From: Euborellia annulipes
Lineage: Eukaryota > Arthropoda > Insecta > Dermaptera > Anisolabididae
Reading direction: 5' to 3'
Assembly (NCBI GenBank): GCA_023213315.1
Contig: JAKCPI010003052.1
Location: forward strand, 1 to 64,000
Length of the DNA stretch: 64,000 bases
Below, piece by piece: positions 1-9,629 of this stretch. The notes beneath the pieces are model-generated. The model searched no databases, was not told the origin of the DNA, and saw nothing but the letters and a program-made list of their open reading frames with translations. The first letter of the stretch is position 1. Every line of letters starts with the position of its first letter. Made by a program: the position numbers and the translations under genes.

Positions 1-36
1 GAGGATGGTTTTATCTCATTAAAGCCGAAACTGTTT
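1..36 (+). ncRNA. Hammerhead-like motif, degenerate, cut by window edge
   Basis: Begins inside the conserved CUGAGGA box (first two bases lie outside the window). A GGUUU...AAAGCC helix and GAAAC follow, but then UGU replaces GUC. About 40 bases further is CTGGCTGCATTC, the box found after other copies in this window. Likely the end of a Penelope-like repeat; probably inactive. Confidence 0.35.
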
Positions 37-85
37 CCTGAACAGAGAGTTTAATTTCGTGGAGACTCAATACCTGGCTGCATTC

Positions 86-215
86 TCCTTTCCTATCTAC
101 TGTTTAAATTGTATATATACCGTATATAAATAAAATTTAGTGTTCGTTACTCCAATATTCTCGCTTAAAGTGGAATATCCTATTCTTCATATATAATCAA
201 TATATATATATATAT
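86..215. repeat. MITE-like fragment related to 9072-9182
   Basis: The stretch with GTTCGTTACTCCAATATTC and the following 60 bases recurs almost unchanged at about 9134-9215. There it is one arm of a small inverted repeat; here only one arm is evident. Confidence 0.5.
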
Positions 216-228
216 GTCGTAGACAGAT

Positions 229-446
229 CGTGAAATTAGACAGTTCATGAACTGTCTAGACATTTCATGAACTGCAGCCAGATCGTGTAATGGTCAAACA
301 GTTACATGATCTGGCTAAAAATTTTAGACAGTTCATGAAATGCAATTGGGCCTTAGACAGATCGTGTAATGCTCGAGAATTACATGAAATGTCTAAATTT
401 TTTAGGCAGTTCATGAACTGCCTAACAGCAGTTTTGCCGATCGTGT
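229..446. repeat. Cluster of short palindromes (TTCATGAA / GATCGTG motifs)
   Basis: At least four successive hairpins in about 220 bp: a perfect one around AGACAGTTCATGAACTGTCT (238-257), GCCAGATCGTG...CATGATCTGGC, AGACAGATCGTG...CATGAAATGTCT, and GGCAGTTCATGAACTGCC (near 405-424). They share the half-sites CAGTTCATGA and CAGATCGTG. No coding potential. It could be satellite-like or a compound inverted-repeat element. Confidence 0.6.
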
Positions 447-689
447 ACCGTTTGTAAAGGAAATAAAGATCTCGAAAAAAGTCAATTTTTTTCAATATTA
501 TTATTATTATCGATTACTAAATTTTCCAAATCTTCCACACTTTGTAAATCTTGAGTTAAGGTGCGCGTCTCGGGGTTCTAATTTTGGGAGATTCCAGCGG
601 CCACAAATTTGAAGCTATCTACCTCAATTTTTTTGAAATTAAAGCTATTTAAAATGTCTACAACTTATAGAATACCATATATATATATA

Positions 690-967
690 ATGTGTGTTGT
701 GTTTTTTATTGAAGGGGAATAAATAGATATTGATATTTTTTAATTAACGCATTTATTAAAAACATGAAAAAGTATAGTAGTTACAATTATATAAAATATG
801 ATGGATGTAGAGAATAAGTAGGAACAGGGAATCATATATGGAAATTGAATATCATTGATGGGGTCGAAAAGTAGTAGAAGAAGAAGTAAGGAGAAAAGAT
901 ATGAAACATAGATGTCATTGGAAAATGGGGACTCATCATGGAGCGCCCGTTTTAAAAATATATAACA
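690..967 (-). mobile_element. Probable 3' LTR of a Gypsy-type element
   Basis: On the minus strand a polypurine tract (AAAAGGGGAGAA, complement near 968-979) follows the pol stop codon and is directly followed by TGTTATAT, a typical LTR start. An AATAAA signal and a CA end lie about 280 bases on, near 690. The outer boundary is estimated and no second LTR is visible. Confidence 0.5.
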
Positions 968-999
968 TTCTCCCCTTTTAGAATGATTCCACACAACAA

Positions 1000-2028
1000 T
1001 TATAAAACATAATCGTTTAGATGTTGTGGTGGACGACGTACTCTGGTTGATCGTCGAACTGTTTCTTGAAGAGGGTTAGGAGTCTCTGGTTCATCTGCCC
1101 TGATCGTAGGTGCTTGAGATAAGACAGATGGGATAAAGGCAGCGGCTGCTTCCGGTAAATATGATGTAGCTGGTGGCTCCTCGTCCTGTATTTCTATTCT
1201 ATCTTGACAATCTTTAGGTTTAATTTCAGTTTTTCGCAATTGATTGGCGTGTCGTTTAAGCCTGTAACCGTTTTCAGTTTCCACCTGATAGTGTAGATGA
1301 CCGAACTTGTTGATTATCTTCCCGATCTTCCATGTATTTTTATTATTTGTTGTTTTATTATCTTATGAGTACTAGATCTCCGATATGAAATTCCCTTGAA
1401 GGTGGTAGGCTGAATCTTACTTGTTTTTTTATTCTTGTTGGTGGCGGTTTAAGTACATCCAATTGGCATCTGATATTTCTGTTGAGATATAATTCGGAAG
1501 GGGTTTTACCACATTTTAATGGCGTTGCCCTATATCTGAAGAGGATTTCGAATACTTTACTTTTTATTGAGTCTTGGATAAAATTCATTGCTTTCAGTTT
1601 TGTTTTCAGTAATTGAACATACCATTCTGCTAGGCCATTTGTTGCTGGATGTCCTGGAGAAGTAAACTTTTGATCTATGCTACTATTTTCGCAGAACTTT
1701 AAAAATTCTTCACTGTGGAATATTGTTGCATTATCGGAACCCATGATTTCTGGAAATCGGTGTGTGCTAAATATTTCAATGAGCATTTCGATGGTTTTTG
1801 AGGTAGTTGGAGCATCTTTCGTTATCTTGATTTCGGCCCATTTTGATTTTGCATCTACGAGTATCAGGTAATAGTGATCTTGAAATGGTCCTGCGTAGTC
1901 AATGTGGATTCTTTCGAAATTGTTTGTTGGTTCATCCCATTGATGTACAGGAACTTTCGTAGGGCTTTTTTTGGTTTAGAGCGCATTCCTTGCAATTTTT
2001 TATCATTCTTTCGATGTCTTTGCCCTAT
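1000..2028 (-). pseudogene. Gypsy-type pol: integrase and C-terminal tail, decayed
   Basis: Reading on the minus strand, conceptual translation gives a zinc-binding CKEC remnant, then HIDYAGP followed by a DAKSKW block (first catalytic Asp of the integrase core), MGSDNATIF (second Asp), GLAEWYVQLL (catalytic Glu region), and a tail with RRSTRVRRPP ending in DYVL and a stop. This is the retroviral-type integrase that inserts element cDNA into the host genome. The frame is broken near 1965-1970 in an A-run and between the integrase (to 1358) and tail (1284-1000) segments. Protease, RT and RNase H are missing; the upstream edge abuts another element at 2029. Relic, not functional. Confidence 0.85.
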
Positions 2029-3286
2029 TTGCCTTTTTGACGTGACAACGTCTTACAAATCATGTGTCTATAGTGGCATGTTAGAGGGGGCTTGCACGAA
2101 AAAGTTTATTGGCTTGAATAACTCCTCTGTCTTAAGAGGTATAATTATGAGAAATATACGGTTAGAAAGAATGAGTTTTCAGCTAAAGATTGCACCATTT
2201 ATTTTTTTCCTATCATTTTATTTTACCGCGCTGCGGTAAATTCTAATTTGAAAGTTTAAACCCCTGTAGATTCCGAACGGCTAATCAGATCAGACTAAAT
2301 GAGATGTCATTTGGTGCAGAAAGAAAACCTCTAATAGAATAAATAAAAAAATCCCGAGTAATTAACTCCAAAATTGGTTTTTTCTCGAAAAACCTCATTT
2401 TTTAGGCAAAAAAATATCGAAAAATAGCCCTAATTGTGCAACGCATAGCTACTTGACCATAAAAGCTACATTAAATCTAAATATAGTTTTAGAAAGAGTG
2501 GTCCAATGCCCAGAGGTTATTTTTTCATTTTTTTGATATGACGTCATTTTACCGCATGAGAGCACTCGGCGGGATTTCGTTTTTCGAAATTTTAAACCCC
2601 TGTAGATTCCGAACGGCTAATCAGATCAGACTAAATGAGATGTCATTTGGTGCAGAAAGATAACCTCTAATAGAATAAATAAAAAAATCCCGAGTAATTA
2701 ACTCCAAAATTGGTTTTTTCTCGAAAAACCTCATTTTTTAGGCAAAAAAATATCGAAAAATAGCCCTACTTGTGCAACGCATAGCTACTTGACCATAAAA
2801 GCTACATTAAATCTAAATATAGTTTTAGAAAGAGTGGTTCAATACCCCCAGGGCTTTTTTTCTTTTTTTTGATATGAGGTCATTTTACCGCATGAGAGCG
2901 CTCGGCGGGATTTCGTTTTTCGAAATTTTAAACCCCCGTAGATTCCGAACGGCTAATCAGATCAGACTAAATGAGATGTCATTTAGTGCAGAAAGATAAC
3001 CTCTAATAGAATAAATAAAAAAATCCAGAGTACTTAACTCCAAAATTAATTTTTTTTCGAAAAACCTCATTTTTTAAGCATAAGTCGCCCTTAATGGATA
3101 AAAGTTTGGCCACACCTGTCATATATTGTTACAATGAAAATGTTTGAACATGTTTATTTATGAAAACAAACTACTAGTAAAAAAATATAAAAACAATACT
3201 TTCTCTCTTTATATTTAAATATAGGTAAGGAAAAAAAAATTTTTTTGAAATCAAGCAAAAGACGTTGTCACGTTAAAAAGCCACCG
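2029..3286. mobile_element. TIR-flanked element carrying tandem repeats
   Basis: Inverted ends GGCTTTTTAACGTGACAACG (right, read inward) and TGCCTTTTTGACGTGACAAC (left) face each other across about 1.25 kb. The left end interrupts the Gypsy integrase fragment. The interior is mostly the 336-bp tandem repeat; the ORFs inside look fortuitous. Probably a non-autonomous DNA element of unknown superfamily. Confidence 0.55.
2258..3080. repeat. 336-bp tandem repeat, about 2.4 units
   Basis: The anchor CCCCTGTAGATTCCGAACGG begins at 2261 and 2597, and a one-base variant begins at 2933, so the period is 336. Units are over 95% alike by eye and contain TTTTACCGC and a long A/T-rich stretch. The first unit is preceded by a palindrome TTTACCGCGCTGCGGTAAA. 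Confidence 0.9.
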
Positions 3287-3857
3287 GCTGTGTAGAAGAC
3301 ACAGCTAACACCTAATTTTTTAATTTATGGCTTAAAATTTAGGCCAATATGATATATACGTTTCATGAAATTCTGAATAAAATAACAGGCATTTGTTAGT
3401 GCCTATAATGCCTATTGTGGCCGATTCTGGGTTTTAGTGCCTATTTCATCTATAAATGCCTTTTTTAGTGCCTATTTTAAGTTCAAATAGCCAATTTCAA
3501 TTTTTTACGAGCTATAAATAGCCTAAATTTAAAATTTTTTTGAATTATCAAGAAAATATTTCAACGGGGGGGGGGGGATGCGCCTTTAAATTACCGAAAT
3601 TAAGAAAAAATTGTGTGCTGTGCGACCAGTCACACTATATTACCAAAAATAAGACATCAATTTTTTTAATTTTTTTATATTATTTTTTGAATAATGCCTT
3701 TTAAGTGCCTATTTTTACAATGTTGCCTTTTCTGACTCAGGATTATTCTTGCGTCGTCATTTGCGATTTCAGTAAATTTAGTCCGTTATTCCTATAGAAG
3801 CTTATTGATTCATTTCCTTCTAGATGTTTTGTATAATTTTGATTTCTTTTTCTTTAG
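3287..3857. repeat. Repeat debris ahead of zinc-finger gene A
   Basis: Contains several copies of GTGCCTAT within 3390-3720, a G-run, a decayed fragment of the hairpin-ended repeat (3590-3655), and from about 3735 a block (CGTCATTTGCGATTTCAG onward) shared with intron 1 of genes B and C. The last part is therefore intronic sequence of gene A. Confidence 0.5.
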
Positions 3858-4810
3858 GTCCAGTCTTCCCATGTATTATTTGTAAAACAAATTTTATAAA
3901 TTTGTATTTTCTCTGGAAACATTCAGAGAAATGTTTAAAAAGCCATTTACAAATGATAGATAAAGGTAAATTTGAATTCCTCAAAAGACCATCAAAAAAG
4001 TCAACAGGTAAGCAAATTAGAAATCTTATTATTATTCATTTCTTTTCTTATTAGATATTGAGGATTTGTTCTATCCTAGGAAAAAGAATAAACGAAGAAT
4101 TCCAAACCAAAGCTGAAAAAAAGAAAAATGAATCAAAGGCAAAAAAGAAGAATTCGAAAACGTCTCTCAACAATAAAAAGATCCCTTGTAGGAAATCTTT
4201 TTCATGTGTTGTTTGTATGAAAGAATTTAAAATTGAATCTCTTCTCAAGAAACATTTAATTATTCATACTGGCGACCAACCATTTAAATGCGATATCTGT
4301 TCCAAACAATTTAATCGAAAATCTAATTTTAAAACTCATTTAATTATTCATTCTGGGGAAAAACCATTTAAATGCGATATCTGTTTCAAACAATTTAATA
4401 AAAAATCTAATCTTAAAACTCATTTAATTATTCATTCTGGGGAAAAACCATTTAAATGCGATATCTGTTACAAACAATTTAATGATAAATCTACCCTTTC
4501 GAGGCATTTAAATATTCATTCCGGCGAAAAACCATTTAAATGCGATATCTGTTTCAAACAATTTAATCAAAAATCTAATCTTAAAACTCATTTAATTATT
4601 CATTCTGGGGAAAAACCATTTAAATGCGATATCTGTTACAAACAATTTAATGATAAATCTACCCTTTCGAGGCATTTAAATATTCATTCCGGCGAAAAAC
4701 CATTTAAATGCGATATCTGTTTCAAACAATTTACGGACAAATCTACTCTTAAGACTCATTTAATTATTCATTCTGGGAAAAAATACCTTGGTAAATGCAA
4801 ATCTGTTTGA
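3858..4810 (+). CDS. C2H2 zinc-finger protein A (exons 2-3; exon 1 not in window)
   Basis: Exon 2 is 3858-4007 (acceptor TTTAG, donor AG|GTAAGC). Exon 3 is 4080-4810 (acceptor CCTAG); the 72-bp intron joins codons as in genes C and D. Exon 2 encodes a C2HC finger (CIICK...KHSEKC). Exon 3 starts with a Lys-rich stretch (AEKKKNESKAKKK), then seven C2H2 fingers, mostly FKCDICxKQF...H(3)H, joined by HSGEKP linkers, so it should bind DNA in the nucleus. Finger helices fall into repeated types (KSNLKT, KSTLSR); fingers 4 and 6 are identical, implying recent internal duplication. The 73-nt exon 1 of the paralogues is absent upstream: it lies before the window or has been lost to insertions. Confidence 0.85.
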
Positions 4811-4909
4811 AACAATTTAATTTAAACTCTTATGTCCACGAAGTATTTAAAGCATGTGTTGAAATTTAAACTATCCGCGATTTAATTTTTATTTATCCAA
4901 TTTTAACTT

Positions 4910-5225
4910 TCTCTTTCCTCTATATATATTTTTATATAGAGAGAGAAAGTATTGGATTTATGTCAAAAATTCCATGTCGTGATTTTGATGGATATACTCG
5001 TTTTGAGATCCGTGTGTGTGTGTGTATTTGTGTGTAAGTGTGTATATGTTATTAAGTGTAAGTGTGTATATGTTAATTTGAGATAGAGAAAGTATTGGAT
5101 TCATTTAAAAAAGAGCAAGGAAGTTGAAATTTTATATATAAATTAGGCACCCCCTAGGGCGAAAAAATAAGCTTTTAAACAAAATCGCCCAAAGAGTACT
5201 AGTACTTTACGGATGCACTTGAATG
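4910..5225 (+). repeat. Hairpin-ended repeat, truncated copy
   Basis: Left hairpin (TTTCTCT...AGAGAGAAAGT) at about 4910-4950, then the family's internal blocks (TCAAAAATTCCATGTCG, GAGTACTAGTACTTTAC). The right half and right hairpin are missing. Confidence 0.75.
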
Positions 5226-6057
5226 ATTCTTCAGCTAAAGATTTCATTTTTTTCAACCCTATTATTTCATTTTACCGCGCAGCGGTAAATAATAATTTGA
5301 AAGATTAAACCACTTTAAATTCCGAAAAGCTAATCAGATCAGAATTGAATCGAATTCAATTGAAATTGTCACAGATGTAACAACCTTTGTAATCCTAGCT
5401 GAATTGTACGCTCGTACCTGAAGAAGGCCACAGAATGAGTGGTCGAATCGTTGTAATTTTTACAAATAAACCACAGTTAAATCGAAAATCTAATTATTTT
5501 ACTAATGATAACAACTGTGAAAGCGTAAACTCCAAAAAATATTAATTTGTTTGCAATTCTTGACACTATTGAATTTAAACACTTGATCACCATCTCTATA
5601 CAACGAATCCGACGTATTACTATCTTGATCGACAACCCTTTGAACGTTTTGTTTTCTTTTCAAAGCTATTTGATTTTTCCCATTCTACTTTCGCCCTTCC
5701 TTTCGATAAGCAACACGATTCAAAAGACCTTTCGATTCCGCAAGCCTTGCAGGTTGAGCTTTACAGAGGATCATCGGCTCCATCTGCTTTGCTCCACAAC
5801 GTAAACACTAGAATTGCTTCAAAATCCGGACTTTGTCCTCATTTACAATTCTCTTCGGAACCGTCCTTTTCAGCTATTTGACTCGCGGGATTCGAAATAT
5901 TTGAACAAAGGTGATTAATTTTTTCTTTCCGTCAGATAACATTTCTTGCAGGTCAAGTCCTCTCTGTTACAGTTATTTTTTCCGGTTGACGATATCTAAG
6001 GCCAATAACAAAATGATGTCTTATTTGCATTTCATCCACACTTCCGACTTAATTCTT
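5226..6057. other. Intergenic; satellite-like fragment and PLE relic
   Basis: 5228-5350 resembles the start of the 336-bp repeat (TTTTACCGCGCAGCGGTAAA, then CTAATCAGATCAGA). 5400-5540 holds a hammerhead-like relic and a tail shared with 44630-44710. Nothing recognisable from 5540 to 6057. Confidence 0.5.
5418..5452 (+). ncRNA. Hammerhead-like motif, degenerate
   Basis: CUGAAGA, one A, helix II GGCCAC/GUGGUC, then GAAUCGUU in place of GAAACGUC. The core is damaged, so cleavage is unlikely. Confidence 0.35.
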
Positions 6058-6059
6058 TC

Positions 6060-6303
6060 AATTTATTAGGACCCAAGAAAGGATAGCAAACCAGTTGGCT
6101 ATTATTATTTTTGAAGAATTAATTTTAAAATTTGATTTTGCCTCTTCAAAGTATAGTTCCTTCTTTCGCCGCTTTGACGCGCTGTCGTCGCTTTTTCTGG
6201 CATTTTCTTGAACGTCATATTTTTCATCATCTGATAAATTCCAAATTCCCTGAGTCAAATTATTACTTTTTTTAATTGTCATTAAATATAAAACAATTAC
6301 AAG
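6060..6303 (+). promoter_or_regulatory. Conserved 5' block of zinc-finger gene B
   Basis: About 240 bp before the ATG is shared with 16441-16648 (gene C) and 21474-21677 (gene D), including AAGGATAGCAAACCA and GCTGTCGTCGCTTTTTCTG. It probably holds core promoter and 5' UTR duplicated with the genes. Transcription start not determined. Confidence 0.5.
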
Positions 6304-6376
6304 ATGTCACATATTAAACAAGAGGAAGATATCTCCAATGATTCACCAGTTGATATTAAATATCCAATCCACATAG
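6304..6376 (+). CDS. Zinc-finger gene B, exon 1
   Basis: ATG plus 24 codons and one base, ending ATAG|GTAATA. The acidic N-terminus begins MSHIKQEEDIS; IKQE fits the SUMO-acceptor consensus (hydrophobic-K-x-E). Same length and phase as exon 1 of genes C and D. Its exon 2 is at 14508, giving an 8.1-kb intron filled with mobile elements. Confidence 0.75.
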
Positions 6377-6379
6377 GTA

Positions 6380-6869
6380 ATACTTTTTGTTTAACATAAA
6401 AGCTTCATTACTTTGAATATTTTTAAATCAAATTAGAATTTTTATTTAAGAATCTGATTCTATCTAATCTTAAATCGAATAGAGCCTCTATTAGTTGACA
6501 ATGACCAGCAAATACGAAGAAATTTTATCTTCACAAACATCTAGATAATAATAATAATAATTGAATATATGACGACTTTCCATTTTCCACACCAAAAAAA
6601 ATAATAATAATAATAATAAACGTCTTTATTCTTTTTTTTTTTACATTTTACATACAAATTCATATTGCTTATACAATAATAGCCCTAAGACCTCTTTCCC
6701 CTGGCCGTCAAGGAGAGTCGCCTGTAGACAGAAAAAACGCAAAAAAAAATCCACAAAATCAAAGTTTAAAAGAAGAAAAAAGCTTTTTTATTTTTAGCCC
6801 GTATATCGAATTTTTGAGCCTACAAAGTATTCCCGGAAAGGGTGGGACGGTCTATATATATATATATAT
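6380..6869. other. Intron 1 of gene B: simple sequence
   Basis: AT-rich intron with ATA/AAT runs and long T and A runs. No coding signal; 6655-6760 is moderately GC-richer and may be a decayed repeat. Confidence 0.4.
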
Positions 6870-8093
6870 GGGTGATTCTACGCTATTTGAATTTAATTGG
6901 TCAGTGGAAAAAATATATGTTAAAATAATTATATTATTGATACTGTATTCTTAAATAATAAAGAATATCGTGTTTTATTGGGGCCATTTAGTCAATTCAC
7001 GATAACTGTTTCATTTTAGGAATTAATAGTTGAAAATAGTCATAAATGTCAGTATTCTTGGTGTCCCATTTCTAGTTTTTTTACTAGTTTTGTTCGACGC
7101 TCATTTATTTATTAACTTGACATAATATTTTTTACCATAATTATAAACATAAGTAAACCCCAAAACATAATTAATGAAAATACATTTTAAAAGTATTTGT
7201 TATTAAAAAAAAATACTTGTTTTCACGTGACCTAAAAATGATGTCATCTATTCTGGAAAAATTAAAAGATAAAAATTTATCATAAAAACTTCCAAAGGAT
7301 AACAATGGCCATGAGTAACAGGCGTAGTATAGTCTGAAGTAAGAAGCAAGCTAACGGCGTTGAGCATAATTCAAATAATATAGCTTTAGTTATTGTTGAA
7401 TTGTCATAAAGTGTGTTTGGGCCAGTCGATGTAATATTTATTCTGGTAAGTAAATCTCTTTTTATTTTATCGTTACGTAACTCTACATATGTACAATGCA
7501 ATGTTTATTGTATGTAAATGTCATGAATTACGTCGAAACTTTGGCAAGAAGACCGCGTATTTTTTTTTTTTAACGTAATGTGTGGTTTTGTCATTAGTTT
7601 GGCTGTCATTATTCAGCCAAATTCAAGGGTTCGCCTCCCGTCTAATGCGACAAAAATTTATTTCAATTGGATTTAGCTATCAATCCAATTGAAATAAATA
7701 GATACGGGGTCTAAATGGCCTTCGATGCCAAAAAATGGAATAAAAAAAAACTGTCAGGGAAAATACCCGCCCACGGGTAGGGACGAAATTTTGTTTCCTT
7801 AATATCTTATAGCTATAATATGTATGTTTTTTTAATATTAATTCAGCTTTCATTATAAATAGTTAATTGTCTGTCACTTTCCTAGCTTAATTTTCACAAT
7901 TCTGCCAATAGTGTCATTCTTCAGGTAACATATTTCTTCTGGTGCTAATAAAACTCAAAAAAATTAAAATATCTTCTGGCCTTTATCATTACAGATACGA
8001 AAATAATGTCAACTAAGGAAATCATGAATATTAAATTGAACAGAGTATATTTGGTTTCTGGACACAAAAAATCCAAATAGCGTAGAATCACCC
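6870..8093. mobile_element. Non-autonomous TIR element in (TA)n
   Basis: Ends are inverted copies of GGGTGATTCTACGCTATTTG, each bordered by a TA dinucleotide run. The 1.2-kb interior has no recognisable transposase. It sits inside a Copia relic whose reading frame resumes at 8094. The TA context suggests a Tc1/mariner-type target, but the superfamily is unproven. Confidence 0.65.
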
Positions 8094-8510
8094 ATATATA
8101 TATATATATATATATCCTGTTTCAAATCCCCGTTCAAAAATGCACATTTTACATCCATTTGGTGTATTTTATATTTATTTTGCGCTACTAAAGAAAGTAA
8201 TGCACGGACCATTGTACTGTTAGCCACCGGTGAATATATACTTCATCAAATTAATTTTCATTTTGTCTAAATCTTCTTGCAATGAGTCGGTCTTTCATTT
8301 TAGTTTTCCCATCGATATCTTTTTTCAATTTACATTTCCACGTTGCATCTATTCTGTTTTGTCGACTAAAATTCATGTTTTATTTCGGTCAATTGAATCC
8401 ACTTCGTCTTGTATAACAGCTTTCCATCCCTTATCTTGATAAGCTTCTTCAAAATTTTCGGCAACTTTCAATTTCATCACTTTCATTTTTTTTTCCTTCA
8501 TCTACAAGCA
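8094..8510 (-). pseudogene. Copia-type reverse transcriptase relic
   Basis: Minus-strand conceptual translation contains NFEEAYQDKGWKAVIQDEV, a SIDRNKT block, and then VRALLSLVAQ...HQMDVKCAFLNGDL, the start of the Ty1/Copia RT domain with its first catalytic-Asp block. Several stops and frameshifts lie between these, and the TIR element truncates it at 8093. Confidence 0.8.
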
Positions 8511-8519
8511 GCGTTCGGC

Positions 8520-8612
8520 AAATTGTCTACCCTACTTTATCTACGCAATTTTCTACGCGTAGACAATGTATGTAGACAAATGAACAATATCCCCGTAGAC
8601 AAAGTAGACAAT
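8520..8612. repeat. GTAGACAA inverted-repeat cluster
   Basis: Repeated GTAGACAA and TTGTCTAC half-sites around TTCTACGCGTAGACAA; a related block is at 11453-11535. Probably ends of a small inverted-repeat element. Confidence 0.45.
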
Positions 8613-8729
8613 TAAAATTTAAAAATTTGTTGGGACTAACAACATCATAATTTCTTACCTTAAAAGAAGGGAAGGAGGTAGCAGCCAGGAAGGAGCGTCT
8701 CCAAAACAATGAAACTCCCAGATATTCGC

Positions 8730-8764
8730 GACGTTTCGGTCCAAATTTATTTGACCATCATCAG
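8730..8764 (-). ncRNA. Hammerhead-like ribozyme motif
   Basis: Minus strand: CUGAUGA, U, helix II GGUC...GACC, then GAAACGUC. Identical core to the plus-strand copy at 8844-8878. Confidence 0.6.
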
Positions 8765-8843
8765 GCAATCAGGAGTTGTCATATGTAAACAACATATGAT
8801 TAAATATATTTATACAAATTTACATATGACAACTCCTGATTGC

Positions 8844-8878
8844 CTGATGATGGTCAAATAAATTTGGACCGAAACGTC
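8844..8878 (+). ncRNA. Hammerhead-like ribozyme motif
   Basis: CUGAUGA, U, GGUC / loop / GACC, GAA-ACGU-C. Flanks UUGC and GCGA can form a 4-bp helix I around the predicted cleavage site after GUC. Confidence 0.65.
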
Positions 8879-9071
8879 GCGAATATCTGGGAGTTTCATT
8901 GTTTTGGAGACGCTCCTTCCTAGCTGCTACTTCCTTCCATTCTTTTAAGATATTAATCACAGCCAGTTCCACTCAACAAATATCATAATTTCTTATGTAT
9001 CGTCATAAATATAATTTTTTGATAATAATATACACGAAATCAATAGGTAAAGAGTGATTTTACAATTTTTT

Positions 9072-9182
9072 TATTCCACTTTAAGCGAGAATATTGGAGT
9101 AACGAAGTCTAAATAAATTGTATATATACCGTATATAAAATTTAGTGTTCGTTACTCCAATATTCTCGCTTAAATTGGAATA
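9072..9182. mobile_element. Small fold-back MITE
   Basis: TTCCACTTTAAGCGAGAATA at the left end is repeated inverted at the right end, with about 30-bp arms. The right part also occurs at 130-215. Confidence 0.6.
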
Positions 9183-9436
9183 TCCTATTCTTCATATATA
9201 ATCAATATATATATATAATGTGTCTACACCTTGTATAATTTATAAATTTCTTAATATTTATAGGTCAATTATAGGGAGATATTGGGTGAAAAAGAAACAT
9301 CTGCCAGCGTTGATAATGCCGGTATTCTGAATTTTAAGTGACTTTTATTTGAATTAGATATTAATTAGAAGTTCAGAGAGGAAGGGCAGAGGCAGCCAAA
9401 AGGAAATAATTCTGAATGCTACAACAATTTTCCGGA

Positions 9437-9472
9437 GACGTTTCGGTGCATTTATTAGTGCTCCATCTTCAG
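9437..9472 (-). ncRNA. Hammerhead-like motif, PLE left arm
   Basis: Minus strand: CUGAAGA, U, GG...CC helix II, GAAACGUC. Matches 10939-10974. Confidence 0.6.
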
Positions 9473-9629
9473 TCCTTTCTATAATAAAACATACACATCA
9501 ATATGAAAATATACATGTATATATCAAATATAATATAACAATATGAAATAACTTACAATTGTTTTTTTGTGCTCAGTAACATACAATAGTAGCATGTAAC
9601 AGTAACATGAAATAGAAAAAGAAAACAAA

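Larger units (their letters stand above)
8650..8945. mobile_element. PLE-type inverted pair with two hammerhead-like motifs
   Basis: Two near-identical arms of about 120 bp face each other around 8790-8825. Each carries one hammerhead-like core and ends in a CTCCTTCC-containing tail. No ORF between the arms. Resembles inverted terminal segments of a Penelope-like element without its coding part. Confidence 0.6.

Noticed and set aside
265..495. 76-residue minus-strand ORF
   Set aside because: It is a translation of the palindrome cluster; repeated MNCLKxL motifs come from the repeat, not a protein.
1874..2239. 121-residue plus-strand ORF
   Set aside because: Lies antisense to the integrase relic and runs into the TIR element; composition is random.
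4051..4248. Minus-strand ORFs opposite the zinc-finger exon starts (also at 14701 and 18564)
   Set aside because: Antisense shadows of the Lys-rich linker, conserved only because the sense exon is.
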